DNA from: JBGQAS01 sp964498605
Lineage (GTDB): Bacteria > Chloroflexota > Anaerolineae > Anaerolineales > Anaerolineaceae
NCBI GenBank assembly: GCA_964498605.1
Contig: CAZCHK010000015.1
Coordinates: 1 to 46,596 of the forward strand
DNA length: 46,596 bases
Direction: 5' to 3'
The notes beneath the pieces were generated by a model, which saw only the letters and a list, made by a program, of their open reading frames with translations, made no database searches and had not been told where the DNA came from. Positions 34,016 to 42,487 of this stretch are shown in pieces (position 1 is the stretch's first letter; each line of letters opens with the position of its first letter). The translations under genes were made by a program, and so were the position numbers.

Positions 34016-34768
34016 TCATCCTGTAGGAATTGACCCTGTCTTCTCCAACACCCAGAAGTGTGAAAGTCCAAGTAATTTCAGCGGCGTCCTCTCCAGAGCC
34101 TGCAAAAAGCTGCGCAGGATTCTGCCCAACGCCGGATGCCGGGCGATGATGTTATCGTATGCGCCAAAGAGTATCGTCCTCTGCACCACCTTTAGAGGCA
34201 GCCCGTGGAACAGCCTTTCCAGGTCGCGATTGGAATAGATACGCACGTGCGGGGCGAGCCTGTCGCGCCACTTGCGTGGCAGCCAGTTGACGAAAATCTT
34301 ATTGCCGAAGTGATACACGCCCATGCGGTATATGCCGTGCGTCTCAAACGGGTAACCACGGTTTGGCACGAACAGCGCCAGTCTGCCTCCTGGCTTGAGC
34401 GTGCGTACGATCTCTTCCACCGCGGTTCGGTCGTCGTGCACGTGCTCCAGCACCTCGTGGCTCAGCACGAAGTCGAACAGATCGCTTTGAAATGGAAGCC
34501 CTTCTCCCGCCGCGCACACCATCTGCGCGCCTAAGGCATGCGCCTCGATGGCGCGGTCATGTTCGATCTCCAACCCCACTGCCAGCTTTGCCGAGGGAGA
34601 AAGTCGCGTGAGATACTGCCCCACCCCGCAGCCGTCCTCCAGAATGATCCCCTGCAATCGATCTCCAGCTTCCCGCTGGATCAGCTCCAGCCTGCGCTGC
34701 TGACCGGCACGCCAGATATAGGAGGGTTCGCCGCGCAGCGCGGCGTGTTGTGAGGGCTGTCCAGGCAT
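34016..34768 (-). CDS. Class I SAM-dependent methyltransferase
   Basis: The 250-residue product has SAM motif I as EDGCGVGQYL, acidic ribose contact GLEIEHDRA, motif II FDFVLSHEVLEHV and motif III TLKPGGRLALFVP. The HGIYRMGVYHFGNK segment after motif III is common in methyltransferases of cell-surface or lipid pathways, but the substrate is unknown. It has no membrane helix. It shares the leftward strand with the histidine kinase gene 126 nt away, with no clear terminator between them. Confidence 0.88.
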   Translation of the reverse strand: MPGQPSQHAALRGEPSYIWRAGQQRRLELIQREAGDRLQGIILEDGCGVGQYLTRLSPSAKLAVGLEIEHDRAIEAHALGAQMVCAAGEGLPFQSDLFDFVLSHEVLEHVHDDRTAVEEIVRTLKPGGRLALFVPNRGYPFETHGIYRMGVYHFGNKIFVNWLPRKWRDRLAPHVRIYSNRDLERLFHGLPLKVVQRTILFGAYDNIIARHPALGRILRSFLQALERTPLKLLGLSHFWVLEKTGSIPTG

Positions 34769-34894
34769 GCGCCTATGGTATCACGGATTTTTGATTTGCA
34801 AGAGACAGAACATGGATGACCGATGAAACACTTTTTCCGCAGGGACTGGATAATTCGTGTTCAAAGGCCACTGGTAACCGCGGTGAGGTCCCGC

Positions 34895-36526
34895 CTAACC
34901 CTTCTTACGCAAGGGAACCCACGCCAGCACGGTGGTGCCCATACCCTGTTCCGAGGTCACGTCCACCTCGCCGCGTGCGTTGCGCGCGCGGATCTCCATG
35001 TTGGACAGACCATGCCCCAGCGTGGCATGAGCTTTTTCAATATCAAACCCTTTGCCATCATCATGCACTTCCAGCAGAACGCGGTCGCGCGCCGTCCATA
35101 CCACCACCGAAATGTGCCTGGCGCGAGCATGCTTGGCGATGTTTGCCAGGGCTTCCTGGCAGATGAGGAACAGGGCCAGCGCGTTGGCCGATGAAAGTCC
35201 ATCCAGCGCCCCTTCCTCCGGACCCTTCAAATTGACTTCCAGCAGCGTGTTGGATCGGAATTCCTGCACCAGTCGCCCGATTCCTTCCATCAGATTCTCG
35301 TCCAGCAAACGCCGCGGTCGCAGATCGAGGATGTAAGTGCGGATGTCGCGAATAGCCGCATTCAGATCAGCGATCGCCTGCTCAATGCGTTTTTTTGATT
35401 TATCCGAATCTTCGTTGAGCAGCAGCCTGGCGTGTTCCAGGGTGAGCCCTACCGCGTAGATGGACTGGATGATGCCGTCGTGCAGATCCATGCCTATCCG
35501 TTCGCGCTCTTCCAGGATGGCGATCCGTCGACCCTGGATGGTATGCCGCACGTTTTCGATGGCGGACCCGACTCGCGCCGATGCCGACACCAGAAAGTTC
35601 ATCTCCATCTCGTCCAGGTCTCTATCCCGGCATGAGGCCAGGCACAACACGCCCAGCGGATCTTTGCTGCCTGCGATGGGGACGCAGGCGATCTGCCGGC
35701 AGCCCTGCTCCGCGAGGTGGGGGTTGAGCTCCTTGAGCATGTCGCGGGGGAGTTCGAGAACGCGCGGGTTGGCACCTCGGGTGATCTCGCCCAGCGCTGA
35801 ATGGCGTAGCGTGTAATGGTCGTGGTTCCAGATGGATTTTACCTGTTTACCGTGATGGTGCACCTGACGCAAAGTTGGACTATCCTCCTGCAACAGGTAT
35901 ATCTCGCCCACATCGATGGACAGGTAGCTCATCAGCTGCGTCAGTGTGGTATCCATGATGCGGTCGATGTCGGTCGTGGATGAGAGCGCCGCAGAAAGCT
36001 GGTTGAGCAGGGCCAGGTCCTCCTTCTGCCGCTGTAAATCGCTGAACAGGCGCGCGTTGGTGATGGCATACCCGGCATAGTGCGCCAGTTCCAGCACCTG
36101 GCTTTTCATCTCATCCGCCAACCCTTCCCGTGTACCAGTCACCATCATGATACCTAAAAAGGTGTCATTGTGGTTCACTGGCACCGCAAGCAGCGGAATC
36201 GTGAGGTTGACATCCGGTGGGAGAGTTTCTGGAGGGAAGGAAATATCAGCGCCAGCGCAGCGCAGGAGGTTGGACAGGTCTTTCTGCCCGTCCAGAGCGC
36301 GTGTGAGCACATCAGCGATCTCCTGATCACCGCTGATGGCATGCTCCTTCGGAGCGTTGTCCTCACCAAACAGGGTAATGACCGCAGAGGTTGCACCCAG
36401 GGAGCTACAACAAAAATCGACCATGCGCTCCAGCATGGCGGGCAGCGCCAGCGTTGCGGGTATGGTCTCAAATGGCTGCGACACAGGGATGTCCTCTCCG
36501 CTCTTCGGTAAGTTTTTTTCAGGCAT
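34895..36526 (-). CDS. GAF-domain sensor histidine kinase (NarL/LiaS type)
   Basis: ATG 36526 (MPEKNLPKSGEDIP) is the likely start; the open frame runs on 114 codons with no similarity. The 543-residue cytoplasmic kinase has two GAF domains (about 20-170 and 185-335), then HisKA_3 (about 345-415; phospho-His in DLHDGIIQSIYAV) and HATPase_c (about 440-540; EALANIAKHARARH, DDGKGFD, GHGLSNMEIRA). It should sense a small ligand or redox cue and phosphorylate a NarL-type regulator. No response regulator is in the window, so it is an orphan here. Confidence 0.93.
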   Translation of the reverse strand: MPEKNLPKSGEDIPVSQPFETIPATLALPAMLERMVDFCCSSLGATSAVITLFGEDNAPKEHAISGDQEIADVLTRALDGQKDLSNLLRCAGADISFPPETLPPDVNLTIPLLAVPVNHNDTFLGIMMVTGTREGLADEMKSQVLELAHYAGYAITNARLFSDLQRQKEDLALLNQLSAALSSTTDIDRIMDTTLTQLMSYLSIDVGEIYLLQEDSPTLRQVHHHGKQVKSIWNHDHYTLRHSALGEITRGANPRVLELPRDMLKELNPHLAEQGCRQIACVPIAGSKDPLGVLCLASCRDRDLDEMEMNFLVSASARVGSAIENVRHTIQGRRIAILEERERIGMDLHDGIIQSIYAVGLTLEHARLLLNEDSDKSKKRIEQAIADLNAAIRDIRTYILDLRPRRLLDENLMEGIGRLVQEFRSNTLLEVNLKGPEEGALDGLSSANALALFLICQEALANIAKHARARHISVVVWTARDRVLLEVHDDGKGFDIEKAHATLGHGLSNMEIRARNARGEVDVTSEQGMGTTVLAWVPLRKKG

Positions 36527-36591
36527 GCAACCTCGGCTGTGATTGTACCGAAGAGTAAGGGTGGCGTCAAACGCCCGTCTGGAGTGGAGCG

Positions 36592-37308
36592 TCAGGTTGC
36601 CGGTACCGGCGGCGGGGTGGGACCACCGATCATATTGTGCTGCACTGCCTGCTCCTCGGTGATCTGCTTGGTGATGGACATCCACCAGAACACCCAAATA
36701 ACTGAGACAGAAAAATAGATCAGATAGAAAAACAGCAGGCTGTTGACCCCTTGCGGGGTGGATGTATCGATGGGTGAAACATACAGCACCCACAGCGGGC
36801 TGATGGCGATGGCGTAATACAGGAGCCACCAGAAGACGAGGATACCTCCGATCCTGGTTTTCTTCCACTCCAACCTGTTCTTCATCATGTCTTCATAGTA
36901 AGTATCGTTCACCTTTTTTACCTGCAGGAGTGTCAGCAGCGGCATCACCCAGGCCAGACCGGGGATGAGAAAACCCAGCACCACCAGCCAAACAGGGTAG
37001 GCACCCTGGGCGTTCAGCGCTGGCAGGTTGAGGTGCGCGATGAGCAGCCAGATGTCCCACAATATCCAGGTAACCACAAAACACAATCCACCAAACAACA
37101 ACACAGTGCTGATATTCCTCATGTTGCGCACTAGTTTTTGTTGATCAAAATCAAAGTAATTCGCCCTGCCTGATTGCAGTACGCTCAGGTTGCCCAATGC
37201 GGAAACTGCCTTGATGATGCCCCACGTGAACAGAACGATGAGGATGATCATCAGCACGCGGCAGGTGGTATTCAAACCCTTGGTCGAAATGTAGCTTCTG
37301 TTGGTCAT
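36592..37308 (-). CDS. DUF4328-like membrane protein
   Basis: ATG 37308 (MTNRSYISTKG) has GGGAGG upstream; GTG three codons before is possible. The 238 residues include six membrane helices and the family core WILWDIWLLIAHLNLPALNA, GFLIPGLAWVMPLLTLLQVK. The function of DUF4328 is unknown. It is a homologue of the two halves of the next gene on the same strand, so this is a small family expanded by duplication. Confidence 0.8.
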   Translation of the reverse strand: MTNRSYISTKGLNTTCRVLMIILIVLFTWGIIKAVSALGNLSVLQSGRANYFDFDQQKLVRNMRNISTVLLFGGLCFVVTWILWDIWLLIAHLNLPALNAQGAYPVWLVVLGFLIPGLAWVMPLLTLLQVKKVNDTYYEDMMKNRLEWKKTRIGGILVFWWLLYYAIAISPLWVLYVSPIDTSTPQGVNSLLFFYLIYFSVSVIWVFWWMSITKQITEEQAVQHNMIGGPTPPPVPAT

Positions 37309-37483
37309 TTTTTCCACTCCCTCCCAAAAAACAATCCTCTGAAACCATCCATATCACAATATACAAAATTCTATGATTAAATACAAGACACCGCCTCCAC
37401 CAGGCTGGTTGCGCAGCAATCTACCCCTCATTGAATATTTTGAAAAGCAAATAGGTCTTCTAACGCTTCGCTGGAAAATTGAT

Positions 37484-38893
37484 TCAGGCTGGCAAAACTT
37501 GTGGTTTGATTTCTCTACGGATCAATTGGTATTGATTCTTTTGTTCTTCGCTGATCTTCTTCGTCACGCTCATCGCCCAGGCCGACCACGCGGTAGATAA
37601 AATGAAGTAAAAAAGGTAAAAGATCAACAAACGATCCAACTGAGTCGGAGGAAATATATACAATGCCACCAGAAAGGTGATGACAATGCTGTAATACAAA
37701 ATCCACCAGAAAACCAGATATGTCTGCACGGCCGTTGATTTCCAAGCCAGGTCGTTTTTGGCCAGGTCGTTATGCCGTGTGTCGTTCGCCTTTTTCACCT
37801 GCAGAAGCGTTAGCAATGGCATCACGAAAGACAGTCCAGGAATAATGAAGCCTGACACCACCAGCCAGGTAGGGTATGTTCCCTTGGCGTTCAGTTTCGA
37901 TAGATTGATGTGCGCTACGAGCAGCCAGATATCCCACAGGATCCAGGCGATGCTGAAGCCTCCTATGCCCAAACCTAGCACAAGGCTGATGATCTTGGTT
38001 TTCTGCACCAAGTTTGTAAGCATTACATTGGCCGCATAAGGATCTGTAGCTTTTTGCTGAATCCAAAAATCAGAGAGTGCAGAGATCGCGATAAAGATTC
38101 CCGCGATAAACAATGCAACGAGAACAAAGACAAAAGTTCGATATGCCGCATTGAAACCTTTAAGGGCTATATATTCTTTTTTGCGGGCAGATTGTTCCAT
38201 ACCCCTGTAATCGGTAATTTTGATACTTTTTAATTTTTGGGTGTCTCGAATATCATCGATGATTCGCATTGCCATATTCGACCATCCAATCAGGACGATA
38301 AAATTAACCAGGCAATATATCAACAACAACTGGATTTCCCCGGTAGATGTGAAGCTCAACGGAAAGATATACACTGCTAGGGACAGGCAAAATACGACAA
38401 TGAAAAAGAATAGCCACCATAGAATGAGATTGCCGCTGATTTTTCTTGTTTTCCATGCATACCCATTCTTATTCAACTCCTCTGCGGGTGTGTCGTTCAC
38501 CTTTTTCACCTGCAGAAGCGTTAGCAATGGCATCACGAAAGACAGTCCAGGAATAATGAAGCCTGACACCACCAGCCAGGTAGGGTATGTTCCCTTGGCG
38601 TTCAGTTTCGATAGATTGATGTGCGCTACGAGCAGCCAGATATCCCACAGGATCCAGGCGGTTCCAAATCCAATGCCAGTGATAAGCAGCAAAATGGTCA
38701 TGCTCTGAATTTTTTGTCGAACTATCACAAAATCACCTGTCCCGCTGCTTAAAGGTTTTAACAAATCATCATTAAACAATAATGAGGTTGTTTGAAAAAC
38801 CCCATACAAAGATAGTAAGATTAAAAGGATCAAGATCACCCAAATCGTGATGCTCATACCTTCCAATGAAAATACTTTTTTCTTCGTTTTCAT
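37484..38893 (-). CDS. Duplicated DUF4328-like membrane protein (tandem fusion)
   Basis: ATG 38893 (MKTKKKVFSLEG) follows AGGGAG. The 469-residue protein is two full copies of the DUF4328 unit (about 1-230 and 240-469), each with six helices. Both contain the identical core WDIWLLVAHINLSKLNAKG, and each ends in a short basic link. At DNA level 173 bp in each half are almost identical, offset by 711 bp. The other parts of the two halves differ clearly, so the match is probably gene conversion or recent copying. No role is known. Confidence 0.82.
   Translation of the reverse strand: MKTKKKVFSLEGMSITIWVILILLILLSLYGVFQTTSLLFNDDLLKPLSSGTGDFVIVRQKIQSMTILLLITGIGFGTAWILWDIWLLVAHINLSKLNAKGTYPTWLVVSGFIIPGLSFVMPLLTLLQVKKVNDTPAEELNKNGYAWKTRKISGNLILWWLFFFIVVFCLSLAVYIFPLSFTSTGEIQLLLIYCLVNFIVLIGWSNMAMRIIDDIRDTQKLKSIKITDYRGMEQSARKKEYIALKGFNAAYRTFVFVLVALFIAGIFIAISALSDFWIQQKATDPYAANVMLTNLVQKTKIISLVLGLGIGGFSIAWILWDIWLLVAHINLSKLNAKGTYPTWLVVSGFIIPGLSFVMPLLTLLQVKKANDTRHNDLAKNDLAWKSTAVQTYLVFWWILYYSIVITFLVALYIFPPTQLDRLLIFYLFYFILSTAWSAWAMSVTKKISEEQKNQYQLIRREIKPQVLPA
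37777..37949. repeat. Intragenic repeat copy A (173 bp)
   Basis: Matches 38488-38660 with one visible difference (G for A in the TTC[G/A]CC position). It encodes the conserved core of the DUF4328 unit in the second half of the tandem protein. The offset is 711 bp, a multiple of three, so the frame is kept. Confidence 0.9.
38488..38660. repeat. Intragenic repeat copy B (173 bp)
   Basis: Partner of 37777-37949, in the first half of the tandem DUF4328 protein. Flanking coding DNA in the two halves is much less alike. Confidence 0.9.
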
Positions 38894-39030
38894 TAATAAT
38901 TTCTCCCTACTTAAAAATGAATGCCCATTAATTTTACAGCAATTCAGAACATTACAAGCACTCTTCATCAAAATGCCTCGCCGTCGTAATGCCTGGCGGA
39001 ATGGTTGTGCTATAATCCATTCGCCTGCCT

Positions 39031-39119
39031 GGAGAGATGCCGGAGTGGTTGATCGGGGCGGTCTCGAAAACCGTTGTGGCCCTTACGGACCACCGTGGGT
39101 TCGAATCCCACTCTCTCCG
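39031..39119 (+). tRNA. tRNA-Ser (anticodon CGA)
   Basis: Acceptor stem GGAGAGA / TCTCTCC (39112-39118) and discriminator G 39119. The anticodon stem is 39058-39062 with 39070-39074, the loop is CTCGAAA and the anticodon CGA is at 39065-39067. The long variable arm (GTGGCCCTTACGGACCAC) is typical of serine tRNAs. The T arm is GTGGG / CCCAC with TTCGAAT. The 3' CCA is not encoded. An extended -10 (TGCTATAAT, 39008-39016) lies 15 nt upstream. It reads UCG codons. Confidence 0.95.
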
Positions 39120-39244
39120 CCTCAGTCAATTCTACTCTTGAGTTATTGGGAAATCTTTCCTCACCCTCAATTCAACCTCTCTTACCTTTCTCCTATACAC
39201 TGGCAAATGCATTTTGTATAATATTAAACCAGAAGCGAGGAAAT

Positions 39245-40399
39245 ATGAATCCTTCTCTCACACGTGTGCAAATCACCTTGTTGGTCACTGCTGCGCTCTT
39301 GGCAGGTTGTTCTCCGTTTTACCCTCTCCCGCCATCTAACCCGACCGGATCTTCTACCACGGCGGAACCTACGATTGAAGCAATCGGTTCTCCATCGACA
39401 GAACCTGAAGTGGATCCTGCTGGCGTGTGCCTCCCGTCAGAGGGTGATTATCTTTCGTTTATCAATATGGAGCGCGGATACTGCCTGCTCTACCCCTCCA
39501 CCTGGAGTGCCAGCCCCGATTACGCCCGTGGTGCGGATGCCATCAGCTTCACGGCCCCTATCCCGGAAAACCCGCCAGCCATGGAATACGTGCTGGCCTC
39601 TCTCACTATCGAATTCAACGGGACAGCGGAGGGTTATGATGCCACCAGCTACGCTTCCCAATGGTTGGCTTACTACCTGCCCGGAACCATTCCAGCGCAG
39701 GCATACACCACCATCGGTGGTGTTCAGTCTCTCGCCGCAGACGAGCTTTCCATCGGCATGCTGCCCCAGCGCGGAGCGTTCCTCATCACCAACGGCTATC
39801 GTTATTTCCTGCGCATGTCCCAGCCTGGCTATTTGACCGCTGAAGAGGACGCTCTCATCAACCAGATGCTACAATCCTTGCGATTCTTTCCTCCCCAGGG
39901 CACTTTTGTGTACATCCAACCTGAAGATGTCTGCCCGCAGCGCGGCGCAGGTAACTATGTATACACGTCCATGATAGATGGTTACTGCCTTCTGGTTCCC
40001 GAGGAACTGCAGCCCGAACAAACCTTCCCCGGCAGGTTCGAGGGCGGACCGGTGTGGATGCGCCACCCCAGTTTTGGTGACGTGAAGACTTCGCTGACCA
40101 TCGGTTCATATGGTCATCACCCTGGCCAGACTCCTCGCCAGGCTCTTGCCTCCTGGCTGCGCGATGCCAGCATCAGCGATCCTGTGGATCTGACCGTGGG
40201 TGGCTATCCGGCGCTCACCTTTTATAATTATCGCGATCCCTGGGACGACAACATCACTTTCGTCTCGGTGGACGGACACCTGTTCACTATCCTCGTGCAA
40301 CCCTACGAGCCAGACCAGTGGCCTGATGGCATCCCATTCTTCAACGCTGCGCGCGATCTGGCACTGAACACGATCGTGTTCTTCACGCCGTGGCATTAA
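39245..40399 (+). CDS. Lipoprotein of unknown function with two repeated domains
   Basis: ATG 39245 follows GAGGAAA; the longer frame crosses the tRNA gene and is rejected. The 384-residue product has lipobox LLAGC (Cys22) and a Pro/Thr-rich spacer to about residue 60. Two related ~150-residue units follow, each opening with a Cys-bounded ERGYCLLYP or IDGYCLLVP strand. The fold resembles PsbP/Mog1-like lipoproteins but I cannot confirm it. It is probably a surface-anchored binding protein. A TATAAT at 39217-39222 is its likely -10. Confidence 0.78.
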   Translation: MNPSLTRVQITLLVTAALLAGCSPFYPLPPSNPTGSSTTAEPTIEAIGSPSTEPEVDPAGVCLPSEGDYLSFINMERGYCLLYPSTWSASPDYARGADAISFTAPIPENPPAMEYVLASLTIEFNGTAEGYDATSYASQWLAYYLPGTIPAQAYTTIGGVQSLAADELSIGMLPQRGAFLITNGYRYFLRMSQPGYLTAEEDALINQMLQSLRFFPPQGTFVYIQPEDVCPQRGAGNYVYTSMIDGYCLLVPEELQPEQTFPGRFEGGPVWMRHPSFGDVKTSLTIGSYGHHPGQTPRQALASWLRDASISDPVDLTVGGYPALTFYNYRDPWDDNITFVSVDGHLFTILVQPYEPDQWPDGIPFFNAARDLALNTIVFFTPWH

Positions 40400-40511
40400 A
40401 CTCCTGATCAGTCAAATTCAAGAATTAATAATTTGCCTGCTCCTGCCAGATCAGCATTACTTCTTCTCTGTATGAATTGAATTGCCCAGTCAGTCTTATG
40501 CAGCCTGGCTC

Positions 40512-40542
40512 AATAAAAAAAAATCCAGCTATTCAGCTGGAT
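40512..40542 (-). terminator. Rubrerythrin terminator
   Basis: ATCCAGCT / AGCTGGAT is an 8-bp perfect stem with a 4-nt loop. On the minus strand it is followed by nine T. It lies 17 nt past the rubrerythrin stop. Confidence 0.88.
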
Positions 40543-40559
40543 AATCTTTTCAAATCTTT

Positions 40560-41054
40560 TTAGTACTTGATATATTTTTCCTTTGGCGCGCCGCAGATGG
40601 GGCAGACATCCGGAGCACTGCGGGCTTCGATATGCCCGCAGATGGGACACAGGTAAAAATCATACTCCTCACCCTCCTTGGAGAGGTGTGTCAGCATGTC
40701 CCGGTACAGTACTTCGTGCACCTTCTCCACATCCCAGGCTTTTTTGAAGCTTGCCATGGCAGGTTTTTCGCCTTCGGCTTCGGCATCCTGCATAAAGTCG
40801 GGGTACATGGTATTGACCTCGTAATGTTCGCCATCAATGGCAGTCTGCAGATTCTCGGCGGTGGTCTTGACATTCATTCCCACGCGGAAATGGGAAGCGG
40901 CGTGGATGGCTTCAGCGTCCGAAGCGGCGCGGAAGAGCTTGGCAGCCAGCTTGTAACCCTCAGATTCAGCCTTCTGGGCGAAGATGGCGTATTTGCGGTT
41001 GGCCTGCGATTCACCCGCAAACGCGGCTTTTAAGTCGTCAGATGATTTGGACAT
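40560..41054 (-). CDS. rbr: Rubrerythrin
   Basis: The 164-residue product has an N-terminal ferritin-like diiron domain with conserved Glu/His ligands (AGESQANRKYAIFA, DAEAIHAASH, EHYEVNTMYPDF, VEKVHEVLYRDM). A C-terminal rubredoxin-like iron domain follows (LCPICGH and VCPICGAP, two CxxC pairs). It reduces hydrogen peroxide in anaerobic and microaerophilic cells using reduced rubredoxin. AAGGAGTGA precedes the ATG. It flanks the candidate oriC and is one of three peroxide-defence loci in the window (with catalase and the selenoprotein). Confidence 0.95.
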   Translation of the reverse strand: MSKSSDDLKAAFAGESQANRKYAIFAQKAESEGYKLAAKLFRAASDAEAIHAASHFRVGMNVKTTAENLQTAIDGEHYEVNTMYPDFMQDAEAEGEKPAMASFKKAWDVEKVHEVLYRDMLTHLSKEGEEYDFYLCPICGHIEARSAPDVCPICGAPKEKYIKY

Positions 41055-41149
41055 GACTTCACTCCTTATTTATTTTGGACAATTATAATCCGGATTGATC
41101 CCTCCACGCTTTGCAGGTTGAGAGCAAGAAAGGATTGGATGATCCTCTT

Positions 41150-41470
41150 ACCTTATTAGTAGTTAATGTATGTAGTCGTAGTAGTAGGGGGTGTGGATAA
41201 GTGGATAAAACTGCCCGTTGCCTAAAAATCCCCCAATGGTAACCATTTTCCCGTCCGCCGCCCCCATATGTGGAGGAGAGCTGTTGTGAGGTTCTCCCGC
41301 GCGGGTGTGGATAATTTCAGAGAGGTTATTTGGCTTGCGAGGAATTGAGGTAATTGTTTACCACTTAAACACGAGTTGTTTTATTTCCGCGAGATGTTGA
41401 ACAAATTTTTCAATAGTTATGCACACTCACACGAACTTATCCACAGAAAACAGTGGGTTATCCACAGATT
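41150..41470. other. oriC: Candidate chromosomal replication origin (oriC)
   Basis: This non-coding interval of about 400 nt carries a dense set of DnaA boxes. Perfect TTATCCACA is at 41192-41200 and 41306-41314 (minus) and at 41437-41445 and 41458-41466 (plus). TTATGCACA is at 41417-41425, and TTATCCACT at 41200-41208 (minus). Two tandem boxes abut a GGGG spacer and then TAG repeats, the layout of a basal unwinding element. AT-rich DNA (41330-41420) lies within. parS sites 16-17 kb away and dnaN at 22 kb support an origin region. Against it: dnaA is not here, and dnaN, the SRP RNA and the tRNA would face the leftward fork. Confidence 0.75.
41157..41208 (-). promoter_or_regulatory. DnaA-trio basal unwinding element
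   Basis: Read on the minus strand: box TTATCCACT overlapping by one base TTATCCACA, then a CCCC spacer, then CTACTACTACGACTACATAC. The CTA (complement TAG) triplets at 41173-41187 match the DnaA-trio that loads DnaA onto single-stranded DNA. The order of box, GC spacer and trio is the same as in Bacillus subtilis. Confidence 0.75.
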
Positions 41471-42484
41471 TCAGGTGGGAAGGGAGATACCATTGGATAT
41501 GCAGAACTGATCCAAATGAGCCTCCAACCTGTCCAGCGCGGAATCCATCGAACGCAACCTTTCAGGGTACTCTTCACCGATCAATCCGATATATTGGCAC
41601 AGCGCCGCGAAAGGGGTGTGCAGCTTGCTGTTGGCGCGCAGCCACAGAACTGCGCTCGACCAGGTAGAAAGCATGATCCAAAGACTGGCGGCGGGATTCT
41701 CCTCCAACAATGACTGCGCTGCGTCAGCGTAGTATGCCTTGCGATAGATGGTGAGCCAGGGCGGACTGGCCGGCATGCGGCTGATTTCTTCCAGAGATTG
41801 CGTCCACTGGGCCAGGTGTCGCATGAAAACTTCCGCGGGGTTTTCGGGTAGGAACAGCTCGGCCAGGTCCAAAGAAGAGCCATTGCTTCTATTGAGATTT
41901 TGCGCACGGGAGGGATGATCCAGCCACAGGCGTCGGTCAGCAGCTGGAGGCGCGCTGTAGGTTGCTGTGTACACTGCCATGCGCTTGATGTTGAACAGGT
42001 AGTCACTTACGGTTTGAGGGGTGCATTCCGGATTGTCACTGAGGCGCATCCAGGTAAAGCGCGCGGCTTGGGCGATCGATTGGGCGCGCTGGGCGACCGT
42101 TTCAGAGGCGTAGTAGCGTGGGGCGATGGCTGCCTGGGTGAATTCAAACCAGTGGGTCCTGTCATGCAGTACCTTGGGGCTGGCGATGAGGTGCGCCCCC
42201 AGCCAGGGGTCCAGTCTCAGGCTGCGCGGCTGGTCGAAGACAGCGCGGGAAAAGTGGGCGATGTCTATGCTGATCTCGTCGTTCAGTCGTGCAACAACCC
42301 GCGCTATTTTGGGCTTGGTGGAGTGCACAGCGATGAGGTCTACATCCGCGCTCCCACCGAGAAGAGGTTCGTCATGCAGGCACGAACCAACCAGAAAGAT
42401 GCAGACAACGCTGGGGTCGTTATAGGCGATGAAGGATGCCTGCGTGGCGGCGGTTCTGAGCAGAAAATCGCGGGTGATGCGCAT
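41471..42484 (-). CDS. Nucleotidyltransferase-fold protein
   Basis: The 337-residue product has the NTP-transferase signature FLVGSCLHDEPLLGGSADVDLIAVH, which is GS...DVD with two metal-binding Asp, near residues 30-52. The remainder is helical (about 130-330), resembling kanamycin-nucleotidyltransferase- or HEPN-like partners. It probably transfers AMP to a small molecule, nucleic acid or protein; the acceptor is unknown. It begins 3 nt after the deoxynucleoside kinase stop, so the two form an operon that ends at the oriC candidate. Confidence 0.83.
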   Translation of the reverse strand: MRITRDFLLRTAATQASFIAYNDPSVVCIFLVGSCLHDEPLLGGSADVDLIAVHSTKPKIARVVARLNDEISIDIAHFSRAVFDQPRSLRLDPWLGAHLIASPKVLHDRTHWFEFTQAAIAPRYYASETVAQRAQSIAQAARFTWMRLSDNPECTPQTVSDYLFNIKRMAVYTATYSAPPAADRRLWLDHPSRAQNLNRSNGSSLDLAELFLPENPAEVFMRHLAQWTQSLEEISRMPASPPWLTIYRKAYYADAAQSLLEENPAASLWIMLSTWSSAVLWLRANSKLHTPFAALCQYIGLIGEEYPERLRSMDSALDRLEAHLDQFCISNGISLPT

Positions 42485-42487
42485 GGT

